A stretch of DNA of 51,602 bases, from the NCBI RefSeq assembly GCF_023283765.1, contig NZ_JAKILG010000036.1:1-51602 (forward strand), in the 5' to 3' direction. This DNA comes from Shewanella profunda. Lineage in GTDB: Bacteria > Pseudomonadota > Gammaproteobacteria > Enterobacterales > Shewanellaceae. The notes under the pieces were generated by a model that ran no database searches, was not told the origin of the DNA, and worked only from the letters and a program-made list of their open reading frames with translations. This document shows, in pieces, positions 19,101 to 27,217 of the stretch. Positions within the stretch are counted from its first letter, which is position 1. Each line of letters opens with the position of its first letter. A program made the translations under genes and the position numbers.

Positions 19101-19667
19101 CGCAGTGAAAATCAGCAGTACATTCATTATCAGAAAGGCTCAGTGGTGATGATGGCAATTAAAGATGTGTTGGGTGAGGCGAAACTCAACGCAAACCTTA
19201 AGACTTTTTTAGCGCGTTATCAGTATCGTAACGATCCTTTCCCGACCACATTGGATTTGGTGAGTTACCTTAGGCAAGGTACTGATGAAGCGCAGGCTCG
19301 CTTTATCGATGAGTCCTTTAATGACATCACACTCTACGACCTCAGGTTAACCAATGCGGTAATGACCACTCTGCCCGATAGCAAGACGCAAGTTGACTTG
19401 ACCATTTATGCCAGTCGCAAAGTCGCGAGTGGTAAAGGTGAAGAAGCCGAACAACCATTAGATGCCATGATTGATATCGGTGCCTTTAGTGCCGATCCCG
19501 ATAAGCTAAAGGATGATAAACAGGTATTATTGATTGAGAAGCACAGATTGGTCAGTGGCGAAAACAAGCTGACGATCACTTTGGCTGGGAAACCCAGTTA
19601 TGTGGGTGTCGATCCCTTTGTGAAGCTCATCGACAGAGATGCAAAGGACAATATCTTTAAGTTCTAA
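16110..19667 (+). CDS. ABC-2 type permease fused to M1-family aminopeptidase
   Basis: This large protein (1185 residues) joins two ABC-2 permease halves (about 1-290 and 300-580, six or so membrane segments each) to a periplasmic M1 metallopeptidase domain (about 620-1120). The zinc site is HEVAHQWW, with His927, Glu928 and His931, and a downstream Glu951 in VISESLSQYSAL. The Tyr/NEG-type exopeptidase motifs are less clear. A GGAG box precedes the ATG, 12 bases after the ATPase gene, so the two form an operon. The fusion family is known in gammaproteobacteria and Bacteroidetes; its substrate is not. Without a working ATPase this permease may be inactive or may use another ATPase. Confidence 0.9.
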   Translation: MLLSMLRFEWRYYLRQPSFYIVSFLLFLMSFLSVASNNIQIGSGGEVMKNSPFGITQTMLIMGLISMFAVVNFVGSTAIRNHQHLMEELIYSKPLSPFAYQFGRFLGSFIVVMLVFAFIPIGLMLGSFMPWVDASRFGPFTLSNYLVPYFLLAMPTLLLISTLFYAMASRFRSLMALYLTAVAMLVLYTLTGEMASQPQYRTIAALLDPFALRTFAEVTRYWTISEKNNQLIEFSGLVLQNRALWFGIACVLLAISGIFRQPSLTKKRERKSDKAGTVPNLVSLAQLALATEPNGRQQFWTRVKFEVRQVLFTAPFVVLGALTIFNLVGPMFDDFGWYGTSNWPLTQDMVDNIAGATGLLMVIVLIYYSAEIVWRERSSGMGDIVDSVPVSNLSFWGSKLVSVVIVMTLLYVLAMCTTIVFQLIKGQANLEIAQYLIRLGFYYLLPLLMTAVLAFFLQVLSPNKYAGMGLFVAYYLTTFVMASWGFGHSLYNFGQSPTLIYSDMNGYGWGLLSHALYMIYWGAFSLILFVLGYGLYHRGPQQSLKTRMGLLGYQLGFSGKAIVSVALVVFLGMGSYLFYQTKVLNHYLTQDETTDLQADYEKAFKQYQGMPILVTTKVNANIDIFPEERKIVAKVMFEWQNKSDKPIEKMLVQLPEHTQAETVKINIPNANLGEFDSRYRNTWLTFTTPVQPGQVVQGDIQLVRESVGIAEAGFDMSVVENGTFINNFELLPLFGYQDGYELMDRHERQKRDLAEKARTNKLEDSHFYTQNFFGVDGDFIQFEATISTSADQTALAPGYLQKQWQQDGREYFHYSMDSPMVNFYAIISGRYQVEKTEHNGVAVEVYYHADHPWNVARMIESVKDSIDYYTQAFGPYQHKQMRIMEFPGYRSFAQSFANTVPYSERIGFITDLRNEDNIDPVYYVTAHEVAHQWWGHQVGAADVQGSAVISESLSQYSALMVLEKKYGDKMIRKFLKYELDRYLRGRSSESIEEMPLLRSENQQYIHYQKGSVVMMAIKDVLGEAKLNANLKTFLARYQYRNDPFPTTLDLVSYLRQGTDEAQARFIDESFNDITLYDLRLTNAVMTTLPDSKTQVDLTIYASRKVASGKGEEAEQPLDAMIDIGAFSADPDKLKDDKQVLLIEKHRLVSGENKLTITLAGKPSYVGVDPFVKLIDRDAKDNIFKF

Positions 19668-19696
19668 ATCCCTTTTTAAACTAGCTCGTTAAAACC

Positions 19697-19736
19697 AACG
19701 CACTATCCGGCATGACTCGCCAGGTAGTGCGTTTTT
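19697..19736 (+). terminator. Rho-independent terminator of the ABC/peptidase operon
   Basis: AACGCACTA pairs with TAGTGCGTT, extended by CC/GG across a one-base bulge, and runs into TTTTT. Confidence 0.8.
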
Positions 19737-19838
19737 ATTGCTATACCCTTGGCTCATTTTGAAATTAATGCAAATTAGCTTGTTCTTCTACGCGCTTTTT
19801 CCTAAGGTGATTGCAAATGATTTTCAATAAGGCGTGTT

Positions 19839-21560
19839 ATGAATACTCATCTGCAGTTACAAATTAAACATTGGCTGGAAAATGATCCAGACCCACACAC
19901 TCAAACACAGTTACAAACCCTGCTTGATAACGGTAACGAAGCCGAACTTACGGCGCGTTTTGCGGGGCGTTTAGAGTTTGGTACCGCGGGTTTACGCGGC
20001 GTAGTGGGCGCAGGTCCAATGGGAATGAACCGTCTTGTGATCCGTCAAACCTCAGCTGGTCTAGGCGCTTATCTACTTGAACAGATTAAAGATACTGCCG
20101 AGCGTGGTGTGGTGATTGGTTATGATGGTCGCCATGATTCTTGCACCTTCGCCCATGATACGGCAAGCGTGCTGACCGCCATGGGGATTAAGGTACACTT
20201 AACCGCCAGAGTTGCACCAACGCCGCTAGTGGCTTTTGGGGTTAAGCATTTTAACGCCGCTGCGGGAATTGTGGTGACCGCGAGCCATAACCCACCGCAA
20301 TACAATGGTTATAAAGTGTATTGGGAAAATGGTGCACAGATTATCCCGCCACACGATTCTGGCATTGCCGCGCAGATTGAACGCGCCGCGACTCAAGCCA
20401 TCCCGTTTTTAGAATATGATGACGCCGTAAAGCAAGGTAAGTTGATTCTCTTGCAGGACGATTTTTATGAAACCTATCGCCGCGGTGTGATGCAAGCTGG
20501 CGTGCTACAAAACCATGCCAGCCCTGAACAAGTCAGCCTTGCTTATACCGCTATGCACGGTGTTGGCGCTGAAATGGCCGAAACGGTACTCAAAGATGCG
20601 GGTTTCACTCAGGTCTATTCGGTTGCTGCCCAGCGCGAGCCGGATGGAGATTTTCCAACGGTTAACTTCCCAAACCCTGAAGAAAAAGGGGCGATGGATT
20701 TAGTGATCGCCGAGGCGAAAAAACATGACGCTATGCTCGCCTGTGCCAACGACCCCGATGCTGACCGTTTTGCGGTAGCGGTGCGCCGTGATAAGGGCGA
20801 GTATCAAATGCTCACTGGCGATCAAGTTGGGGTGCTCTTTGGCCATTATCTATTGAGTCATGCGCCTCACAATCAACGACTAACGGGCACTACTATTGTG
20901 TCATCGAGTCTATTATCAAAGATTGCTAAAAGCTTTGGCACTCAAAGCTATACTACCCTCACGGGTTTTAAATGGTTGATGAATGTGGGGATTGCGAAAA
21001 CCCAGCCTAATAATCAATTCCTGTTTGCCTATGAAGAAGCGCTCGGTTACACGGTGGGCAATATGGTGTGGGACAAAGACGGCCTATCCGCGTTGGTGGC
21101 ATTTGCTCAATTAACCGCAGAGCTTGTCGCCCAAGGCCAAACTATTTGGGACAGGCTCGAGCAAATCTACCGTGAGCATGGTTTCCATTTAAATGCGCAG
21201 GTGAGTATTGCCTTAAAACCGGATACGCCGAATATTGGCGCCTATTTAAGTGAGCATCCACCGGTGAAGATTGGTGATAATGCGGTGCTCTGGACCGATG
21301 ATCTTAAAGCCCTTGAGCGTCGTTTCGCCGATGGTCGAGTTGAAAAAATAGACTTACCACCGAGCGATGTGTTGACTTATTGTCTCGTGGGTGGCGCTAG
21401 GGTGATAGTTAGGCCTTCGGGCACTGAACCCAAAATTAAGTGCTATTACGAAGTGGTTGAAATAATGCTGGTGGACGACACTCTTGCCAGCACTCAAGCG
21501 CGGGCTACCAAGGCGATGGATGACTTTATTCAAGCCCACCAAGCAAGTTTGCCAAAGTAA
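19839..21560 (+). CDS. Phosphohexomutase (phosphoglucomutase/phosphomannomutase family)
   Basis: This 573-residue alpha-D-phosphohexomutase moves a phosphate between C1 and C6 of a hexose. All family sites are visible: the N-terminal EFGTAGLRG, the phosphoserine loop TASHNPPQYNGYK with Ser149, the magnesium loop DPDADR at 305-310, the sugar-binding EEALGY, and the C-terminal phosphate-binding RPSGTEPK from Arg525. The length and the N-terminal extension match the PGM2/YbbT-like branch rather than the shorter bacterial ManB. The gene is single and has its own terminator; whether glucose, mannose or pentose phosphate is preferred cannot be told. Confidence 0.9.
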   Translation: MNTHLQLQIKHWLENDPDPHTQTQLQTLLDNGNEAELTARFAGRLEFGTAGLRGVVGAGPMGMNRLVIRQTSAGLGAYLLEQIKDTAERGVVIGYDGRHDSCTFAHDTASVLTAMGIKVHLTARVAPTPLVAFGVKHFNAAAGIVVTASHNPPQYNGYKVYWENGAQIIPPHDSGIAAQIERAATQAIPFLEYDDAVKQGKLILLQDDFYETYRRGVMQAGVLQNHASPEQVSLAYTAMHGVGAEMAETVLKDAGFTQVYSVAAQREPDGDFPTVNFPNPEEKGAMDLVIAEAKKHDAMLACANDPDADRFAVAVRRDKGEYQMLTGDQVGVLFGHYLLSHAPHNQRLTGTTIVSSSLLSKIAKSFGTQSYTTLTGFKWLMNVGIAKTQPNNQFLFAYEEALGYTVGNMVWDKDGLSALVAFAQLTAELVAQGQTIWDRLEQIYREHGFHLNAQVSIALKPDTPNIGAYLSEHPPVKIGDNAVLWTDDLKALERRFADGRVEKIDLPPSDVLTYCLVGGARVIVRPSGTEPKIKCYYEVVEIMLVDDTLASTQARATKAMDDFIQAHQASLPK

Positions 21561-21608
21561 TCTTGGTTGCTGGCTAAGTTAAAACAATAAAATTCACTTT
21601 TATTTAAA

Positions 21609-21645
21609 GGCTACTGACATCATGTTGTCAGTAGCCTTGTTTTAT
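21609..21645 (+). terminator. Rho-independent terminator of the phosphohexomutase gene
   Basis: An 11-base-pair stem GGCTACTGACA / TGTCAGTAGCC is followed by TTGTTTT. Confidence 0.9.
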
Positions 21646-21722
21646 GCTTGTTGTCGCCCGTTGATGAACTTAATCAATAAGATTTTGAATCATCGATATT
21701 TTTCAACAAGGAGAAAGTGAAA

Positions 21723-22106
21723 ATGTTATCAATTGCACCGTTAGTTTGGGGTGAAATTCCTGTCAGTGACATGAACCGTGCCGTCGCTTTTTATCAGCAA
21801 CATTTTGGCGTTGAGTTTAAACGTGACGATATGGAAGACATGGAATATGCAACCATAGTGACCGAAGATGTTAACGCAGCCAGCATTGGTTTAGTCAAAT
21901 GCAGTATGAGTCAACCATCGATGCAGGGCAGCACTGTGTATTTGCATTTCAGTACACAATTACAACCTTTAGTGGATAAACTCACGGCCGCCAACGTGAA
22001 TATTCTGCTGCCAGTGACGCCGATCAAAGACGGAGAGTGTGGTTATATCGCACTGTTTGTCGATAGTGAAGGCAATAAAGTCGGCTTGTGGTCAAAGGAT
22101 AAATAG
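21723..22106 (+). CDS. VOC family protein
   Basis: This 127-residue single-module VOC protein contains WGEIPVSDMNRAVAFYQQHFGVEF and ends in the family-like DSEGNKVGLWS. The usual metal-binding His of the first strand is replaced (WGEIPV), so it may bind ligand without metal. The ATG at 21723 is preferred because AAGGAG lies nine bases upstream; a GTG six bases earlier is too close to that box. The next two genes, a GyrI-like protein and a WYL regulator, point the same way and may be co-regulated. Confidence 0.82.
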   Translation: MLSIAPLVWGEIPVSDMNRAVAFYQQHFGVEFKRDDMEDMEYATIVTEDVNAASIGLVKCSMSQPSMQGSTVYLHFSTQLQPLVDKLTAANVNILLPVTPIKDGECGYIALFVDSEGNKVGLWSKDK

Positions 22107-22133
22107 TCTCGAAACTATGGCTAATGTTCGTAA

Positions 22134-22158
22134 GAGTCGTGTCCTTTAGGCACGACTC
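22134..22158 (+). other. Hairpin between the VOC and GyrI-like genes
   Basis: GAGTCGTG pairs with CACGACTC around a nine-base loop. No T-run follows, so it is more likely an mRNA-processing or stabilising hairpin than a terminator. Confidence 0.4.
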
Positions 22159-22189
22159 TCATTAAGTTATCTCTATGGAAGAAACAAAG

Positions 22190-22639
22190 ATGAACATGGT
22201 TTACCTTGATGCTCAACCGTTACTAGGGCTTAGTATTCGCACTAATAATAGTGCAGAAATGTCCGCTGATAGCGCTAGAATAGGCGGTCTGTGGCAAGCC
22301 TTTTTTGAATCATCCCAACTGACCTCTATGCTCAATTCGCCCATGTATGGGGTGTATTATGACTATGAGTCAGATATGGAGGGGGATTATTCTGTGCTGG
22401 TGGGCAAGGCAATTGATTCACCTACCAATGCGAGCCAGTTTACGCCACTTACGCTCGAAGCCGGTAAATACCTAAAATTTAGCAGTCAAGGTGAAATGCC
22501 CCAATGTGTTATCGAACTATGGGGACAAGTGTGGGGCTATTTTAGTGTGCCTGATTGCCCAAACGAGCGGCGATATCAAACGGATTTTGAAGTCTATCTT
22601 AGTGCCACTGAGGTGGAGATTTATATTGGGATCTTATAA
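22190..22639 (+). CDS. GyrI-like / effector-binding domain protein
   Basis: This small cytoplasmic protein (149 residues from 22190) looks like the stand-alone effector-binding domain found in AraC- and MerR-type regulators (GyrI, SbmC, Cass2 group). It has two duplicated alpha-beta halves, the YGVYYDYES strand near the ligand pocket, and a final acidic YQTDFEVYL followed by VEIYIGIL. Such proteins bind amphipathic small molecules. The ATG at 22190 has GGAAG upstream; one at 22175 lacks a site. It sits between a VOC protein and a WYL-type regulator, a grouping often seen for small-molecule stress responses. Confidence 0.78.
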   Translation: MNMVYLDAQPLLGLSIRTNNSAEMSADSARIGGLWQAFFESSQLTSMLNSPMYGVYYDYESDMEGDYSVLVGKAIDSPTNASQFTPLTLEAGKYLKFSSQGEMPQCVIELWGQVWGYFSVPDCPNERRYQTDFEVYLSATEVEIYIGIL

Positions 22640-22756
22640 TTCAAATCCTGATCAAATCACTCGACTGTGCTTGAGCACTATTGGTTATTTTATTTAAACG
22701 GTTAAAATTCTTGATAAATTAATGGCACGTTAACATAAAGGATTAAATAAGAGCCA

Positions 22757-23470
22757 ATGCGCCGCGCCGATCGCCTATTTCAAATAGTGCAAATTCTTAA
22801 ACACAAACGACTGACCACAGCCCAAGAGTTGGCCGAGCGCTTAGAGGTTTCGACTCGCACGGTTTACCGCGATGTGCAGGATTTGTGTTTAAGCGGCATT
22901 CCGATTGAAGGAGAAGCTGGCGTGGGGTATTTATTGCGCCATGAGGTTAATGTCCCGCCATTAATGTTCAACGAGGCCGAACTGGAAGCGATTCAAGTCG
23001 GCATGCGTATGGTGCAAACTTGGGGTGGTAAAGAGCTTGGCAGCGCTGCACGGCAGGCGATGATCAAAGTGGAAGCCGTATTACCCAAACGATTGCAAGC
23101 CTATCAATCCTTGATGTTTTCACCGGATTTTTATTTAGATTCCAATGAGTTTCAATTCCTCGACCCTTTGCGTAATGCTGCCCAGCGGCGCGAATACGTC
23201 AAACTCTTCTACCAAGATGTAAAACTTGCCGTCACCGAGCGTGAAGTCAGACCGCTCGCCATTTATTTTTGGCGTGGTACTTGGACCTTGCTGACTTGGT
23301 GTGAGCTTAGGGCTGACTTTCGTAATTTCAGGGTCGATCGTATCACTGGATTATTGCGCCTGAATCGCTACTTTGACCCTACAGCGGGTCAAGATTTAGA
23401 AGATTATATCTGCTTGATGAATGAGCAAATGAGTGAGCACAAGAAAAACAAAAGCCACTCGAATGAGTAG
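22757..23470 (+). CDS. YafY-type HTH / WYL-domain transcriptional regulator
   Basis: This 237-residue regulator has an N-terminal DeoR-like winged helix-turn-helix: RRADRLFQIVQIL, then LTTAQELAERLEVSTRTVYRDVQDL (25-49), and GIPIEGEAGVGYLLR as the wing. The C-terminal WYL domain shows YFWRGTWTLLTWCELRADFR followed by NFRVDRI, with the WYL residues changed to W-T-L. These proteins bind small ligands or nucleic acids. It probably controls the upstream VOC and GyrI-like genes; that is inference from position. The terminator overlaps its last codons. Confidence 0.88.
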   Translation: MRRADRLFQIVQILKHKRLTTAQELAERLEVSTRTVYRDVQDLCLSGIPIEGEAGVGYLLRHEVNVPPLMFNEAELEAIQVGMRMVQTWGGKELGSAARQAMIKVEAVLPKRLQAYQSLMFSPDFYLDSNEFQFLDPLRNAAQRREYVKLFYQDVKLAVTEREVRPLAIYFWRGTWTLLTWCELRADFRNFRVDRITGLLRLNRYFDPTAGQDLEDYICLMNEQMSEHKKNKSHSNE

Positions 23471-23480
23471 CTTTTGTTTT
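23449..23480 (+). terminator. Terminator overlapping the end of the WYL regulator gene
   Basis: CAAAAGC pairs with GCTTTTG, continued by ACT/AGT across mismatched bases, and runs into TTTT. The stop codon lies in the right arm. Confidence 0.6.
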
Positions 23481-23576
23481 ACAGCCTATTTTTACAGTAG
23501 GTTTAGAAACTACAACTCATAACCCAGTGCGGTTTTGGCTTATCAACTAACGACAACAGTTGCGCCGCTACACGCC

Positions 23577-23879
23577 CTAGTGGATCACGAAAAACAGCCC
23601 CATACTCAGCACTGTGGTCAGTAGGGTATTACGGGTGACGAGCGCCAGCACGGTTGCGACTACGGCGCAGATGAGGTAGCTGTTCTCTAGGCTGAGATCG
23701 AGCGTTCCTTCTTGCACAAATACTATGGGCGCAAAGATAGCGGTCAGTACCGCTGGGGCTGAGTAACTTAAAAAAGTTTGAGTCCCCTTACTCAACCGCA
23801 GCGGTAATTTAGGTTCGAGTAATAAATGGCGACTGATAAATACTATGGCGGCCATTGAGAAGATCATTAACCAAATCAT
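23577..23879 (-). CDS. azlD: AzlD family branched-chain amino acid exporter subunit
   Basis: This 100-residue AzlD/BrnE-type small membrane protein has about four membrane segments and the family pattern ISRHLLLEPKLPLRL followed by FLSYSAPAVLTAIFAPI. Together with AzlC it forms an exporter for branched-chain amino acids (BrnFE in Corynebacterium). Its ATG overlaps the azlC stop (ATGA), indicating translational coupling. Confidence 0.9.
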   Translation of the reverse strand: MIWLMIFSMAAIVFISRHLLLEPKLPLRLSKGTQTFLSYSAPAVLTAIFAPIVFVQEGTLDLSLENSYLICAVVATVLALVTRNTLLTTVLSMGLFFVIH

Positions 23880-24703
23880 ATCTTTCCTTCTGGCTGAGTT
23901 GTTGCATCAGCTTTTCTTTCAGAATGGGCATCAGTCTCAGTTTGTGAGTTTGCTAATGGATTAAGTATCTTACGCTCATCTTCCTTAGTGATTTTGGCGT
24001 AGAGCACACCAGCAGTCATTCCTGCTATGGCGGCGATGAGTAGTCCTGCTTGAATTTCAAAGGCTGCACATACTACCGCGAGTGAGAGCGAGACTAATAC
24101 ACAGACGAGAATCGACGGTTTTTTTACCGTGGGGACGACCAGTGCGATAAAGGTGGCGGCGATGGCGAAATCAAGACCAAGCTCACCTAAATTTTCGATA
24201 GCATTACCCGCCACTATGCCAAGCAGGGTGGCGATATTCCAACCGATATAGAAACTTAAGCCGCCGCCGAGGGCATACCAAGGGTCGAACTTATGCAACT
24301 TACCTTGATTGGCGATGGCAAATAGTTCATCAGTCAGCAAAAAGCCCAATGTCAGGCGCCATTTTAGCGGCAAGGGGCTGATTTGGCTGCGCATCGCCAT
24401 CGCATACAACAGATGACGCGAGGTGATAAGTAGGGTGGTAATTAAGATACTCCACAGGCCAATACCCGCTTTGACCATTCCGAGTGCCACCAATTGCGCC
24501 GCGCCCGCGAAGATAATTGCCGACATAGCTTGGCTCTCAATGGGAGTGAGTCCGACCTCAATGGCGAAGGAGCCCGCTAAAATCCCCCAAGGTACAACCG
24601 CTATTGTCAGTGGCATCATGGCAATAGTGCCTTTTAAAAAGGCCTTGGCTTTTGTGGGATGCGCTGGATAAACATCAGGTTCTATAGGCTTGTCGGTTGT
24701 CAC
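23876..24703 (-). CDS. azlC: AzlC family branched-chain amino acid exporter subunit
   Basis: This 275-residue AzlC/BrnF-type permease subunit starts with GTG at 24703, with TAGGAG seven bases before it. The family region PWGILAGSFAIEVGLTPIESQAMSAIIFAGAAQ lies near 40-72, followed by further membrane segments including SRHLLYAMAMR. The last 40 residues are a hydrophilic tail (TETDAHSERKADATT) that is longer than in typical AzlC proteins. It is the first gene of azlCD and lies 119 bases downstream of an AraC-type regulator on the same strand. Confidence 0.92.
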   Translation of the reverse strand: MTTDKPIEPDVYPAHPTKAKAFLKGTIAMMPLTIAVVPWGILAGSFAIEVGLTPIESQAMSAIIFAGAAQLVALGMVKAGIGLWSILITTLLITSRHLLYAMAMRSQISPLPLKWRLTLGFLLTDELFAIANQGKLHKFDPWYALGGGLSFYIGWNIATLLGIVAGNAIENLGELGLDFAIAATFIALVVPTVKKPSILVCVLVSLSLAVVCAAFEIQAGLLIAAIAGMTAGVLYAKITKEDERKILNPLANSQTETDAHSERKADATTQPEGKI

Positions 24704-24822
24704 TTTGGCTCCTAAAAATAGCGGCGACTAGAAATGGTCACTTTTAAAATACATTCTCGGATAAGGTATGTTTGTCAGATTTCAGCAAGAATTAGAATGG
24801 CAGATTAACCTAACATTGTTGT

Positions 24823-25662
24823 TTAGGCTTGGATAATATTGCGACCTATCTCTTTGGCAAATTGTCCCGGCGTCACGCCGACAGTCTTTTTAAAATGTCG
24901 ATTCAAGTGACTTTGATCGTGAAAACCACAATCGAGGGCGACATCTAGCAGCCGTGTGCCTTGTTTGATTTTTCCTTTGGCGAGTCTGACTCTGGCCTGA
25001 ATTTGGTAAGAGTGGGGCGGTAAACCGTAATAACGTTGAAATTGCTTCAGCAAATAATAGGGGCTTAATCCCGCAAGTTTTGCCAGTTCTTCAAGGGAAA
25101 CATCGGCCGCTGGATGATCGTCGATAAAGGATTTCACCAGCGCTAATGCAGGCTTTGCCATTGCTGCGATGTTTTCTGTTGGATGGTTCCTGCCATGGCG
25201 CGCCATTAATTGCGTTAAGCTTGAATAGACTAAGCTTTCGCGCAGTAAACGGTTATCCGACGTATCTAAGGTATTAAAAGTGAGGCGCAGCATATCAGCT
25301 AATTCTGGGTCGTACACCACGGGCTCTGGGAAATAGGGCGCTCCAGCAGTTAATAATGCTAACTCACTGTTAATATTTGCAAACTGTGCGGGTACTGGGT
25401 ACATAGCACGGTATGACCAACCCCCGTCTGTGGCGCTACAGCCATTATGGACTTCATCGGCGTTGACTAAAATGATGCTGTGTTTTGGCGCAACATGGTT
25501 ACCACCAGTCCGATAAAAGCGTTGTGCACCCGTTTCAATTACACCAACGGTGTAACCCTCGTGGGTGTGACGACTAAAATTTTGTTTATGGTAGTGGGCA
25601 TTGAGTAACTCAAGGCCGCCTAACTCATCGGCAATTTGGTAGGCCGCATGTTCCGTGTTCAT
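24823..25662 (-). CDS. AraC family transcriptional regulator
   Basis: This 279-residue regulator has an N-terminal cupin-like ligand domain (HTHEGYTVGVIETG, then HSIILVNADEVHNG) and a C-terminal AraC DNA-binding domain. The domain has two helix-turn-helix units: LEELAKLAGLSPYYLLKQF and LLDVALDCGFHDQSHLNRHF followed by KKTVGVTPGQF. The ATG at 25662 directly follows a consensus AAAGGAGG; a frame opening 13 codons earlier lacks such a site. It most likely controls azlCD immediately downstream, as AraC genes of this type commonly sit beside amino-acid exporters. Confidence 0.9.
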   Translation of the reverse strand: MNTEHAAYQIADELGGLELLNAHYHKQNFSRHTHEGYTVGVIETGAQRFYRTGGNHVAPKHSIILVNADEVHNGCSATDGGWSYRAMYPVPAQFANINSELALLTAGAPYFPEPVVYDPELADMLRLTFNTLDTSDNRLLRESLVYSSLTQLMARHGRNHPTENIAAMAKPALALVKSFIDDHPAADVSLEELAKLAGLSPYYLLKQFQRYYGLPPHSYQIQARVRLAKGKIKQGTRLLDVALDCGFHDQSHLNRHFKKTVGVTPGQFAKEIGRNIIQA

Positions 25663-25817
25663 GAAGCCTCCTTTCTTGAATGTATGAATCGACGGGCTCA
25701 AAAATATAGCCCGATAATAACGCAGAAATCCTCAGTGCTTTTGTACAAAATTGCGCATATTGGATTTTGTTTTGCGTTTTATGTTTGTTGCTTAGCGCTG
25801 CTACCGAATGGCTTTGG

Positions 25818-26474
25818 TTATGTCGCCTGCCGTAATTTTATAAGATCAGCACCAACGATGGCGTGTAGATGTTGAGTGATTTTTTCAATCGGCCAATCCC
25901 ACCAAGCGATAGCAACGAGTTCATCTATTACAGCTTGCTCGAATCTAAGTTTGAGCACAGTGGCAGGATTTCCGCCAACTACGGCGTAGGGTGGCACATC
26001 TTTTGTCACCACTGATTGACTGGCAACAATGGCGCCGTGCCCAATGTTTACTCCTGGCATTATGGTGGCATTATAACCAATCCACACATCGTTCCCGACT
26101 TGGGTATCGCCTTTATGTGGCAAATCCCCCGCGTTGGGCATCACCTTTTCCCATCCATTACCGAAGATATAAAAAGGGTAGGTGGAGAAGCCTGATACTT
26201 GATGATTGGCGCCATTCATAATAAATTTTACATCTTTGGCGATGGCGCAAAATTTACCGATGATCAGTTTATCGCCAATAAAGTCAAAGTGATAAAGCAC
26301 ATTCGACTCGAATCTTTCTGGCCCAGCAGGATCGTCATAGTAAGTGTAATCACCGACGACAATGTTCTTGCGCGTAATAAAACTTTTAAGAAACCCGACT
26401 TGAGGAAAGCCTTTCATCGGCTCCTTATCATTGGGATTTGGCCCTAACTGCGGGTAAATGTTTATACCTGGCAT
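25818..26474 (-). CDS. Vat/CatB-type xenobiotic O-acetyltransferase
   Basis: This 218-residue left-handed beta-helix acetyltransferase of the xenobiotic acyltransferase class uses acetyl-CoA to acetylate a hydroxyl. Family marks are [21 protein letters not shown] with the catalytic His, [10 protein letters not shown], and the hexapeptide repeats [27 protein letters not shown] ending in VVGGNPA. Members include CatB chloramphenicol and Vat streptogramin A acetyltransferases; chromosomal copies often have other or unknown substrates, so resistance is not implied. The ATG follows CGGAGG by six bases; a TTG one codon earlier is less likely. Confidence 0.88.
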   Translation of the reverse strand: MPGINIYPQLGPNPNDKEPMKGFPQVGFLKSFITRKNIVVGDYTYYDDPAGPERFESNVLYHFDFIGDKLIIGKFCAIAKDVKFIMNGANHQVSGFSTYPFYIFGNGWEKVMPNAGDLPHKGDTQVGNDVWIGYNATIMPGVNIGHGAIVASQSVVTKDVPPYAVVGGNPATVLKLRFEQAVIDELVAIAWWDWPIEKITQHLHAIVGADLIKLRQAT

Positions 26475-26504
26475 CAATGCCTCCGTGCCGAAAAGAGTTG
26501 CTTG

Positions 26505-27020
26505 CTATGCTAACGCATTGTCTTTTTTGAATCGTCTTACTTTGGTACGCATATTCTTCATCGGGGAGTAGGTATTAAATTGGATCATACGGCCCAGAGT
26601 CCATTTATCGTACCAAGTTACCCCATACAATTGGTGATCACTGAGGCTAGCAATGAGCGTTAACAGCTTTTTCATTGTCAGTTCATATTCATTAAGTAAA
26701 TCAGCATATTGCCACTGGCTATATTCTTGGTGAAACCGCTCAGCTAATAATCCAAGTTGATTCCATTTATATCCTGTATCGGGAAAATCAACGGGTAGTC
26801 CATGCGATGTTAACTCATACCATTTGAGCACTAATTTACCCCAGCCAATAAGGTAGGCGGCTGTATCACTTACACTAATGTGTGTACCTTTAATATTTCC
26901 CTCTACGCCGCATACTCGGGACATATGGGTTGGGATTGAACGATAGTCTGCCATCAATTTGGGAAACACTGAGTCGATAGCCAATTCAAGCTCTTGTTTT
27001 GATTGGGGTACAGATGACAT
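26505..27020 (-). CDS. ClbS/DfsB family four-helix protein
   Basis: This 171-residue protein looks like the ClbS/DfsB (DUF1706) family. The N-terminus KQELELAIDSVFPKLMADYRSIP is followed by VSDTAAYLIGWGKLVLKWYELTSHG, YKWNQLGLLAERFHQEYSQW and the late TWYDKWTLGRMIQFNTYSPMKNMRTKVRRFKK. ClbS protects E. coli from colibactin by hydrolysing its cyclopropane; DfsB is DinB-like. Most homologues have unknown roles. An AGAGGT box lies five bases before the ATG. It is 30 bases upstream of the acetyltransferase and may be co-transcribed with it. Confidence 0.85.
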   Translation of the reverse strand: MSSVPQSKQELELAIDSVFPKLMADYRSIPTHMSRVCGVEGNIKGTHISVSDTAAYLIGWGKLVLKWYELTSHGLPVDFPDTGYKWNQLGLLAERFHQEYSQWQYADLLNEYELTMKKLLTLIASLSDHQLYGVTWYDKWTLGRMIQFNTYSPMKNMRTKVRRFKKDNALA

Positions 27021-27217
27021 TACTACCTCTGTTTATATTACATTTGGTTAGCTTTGAGCGCCCTTGATACTGTCAGTCTTATCCTTAATCGGTTTGATTT
27101 CCATATTTTCCATGCAATAAGCGATGAATTCACCCAAGGTATTTGCTTTCCCATCGGGTAGGCTAACTATCCTTCTGCTAGAATGGATTGGCACCAAGTA
27201 GATTTTCATATATCACA

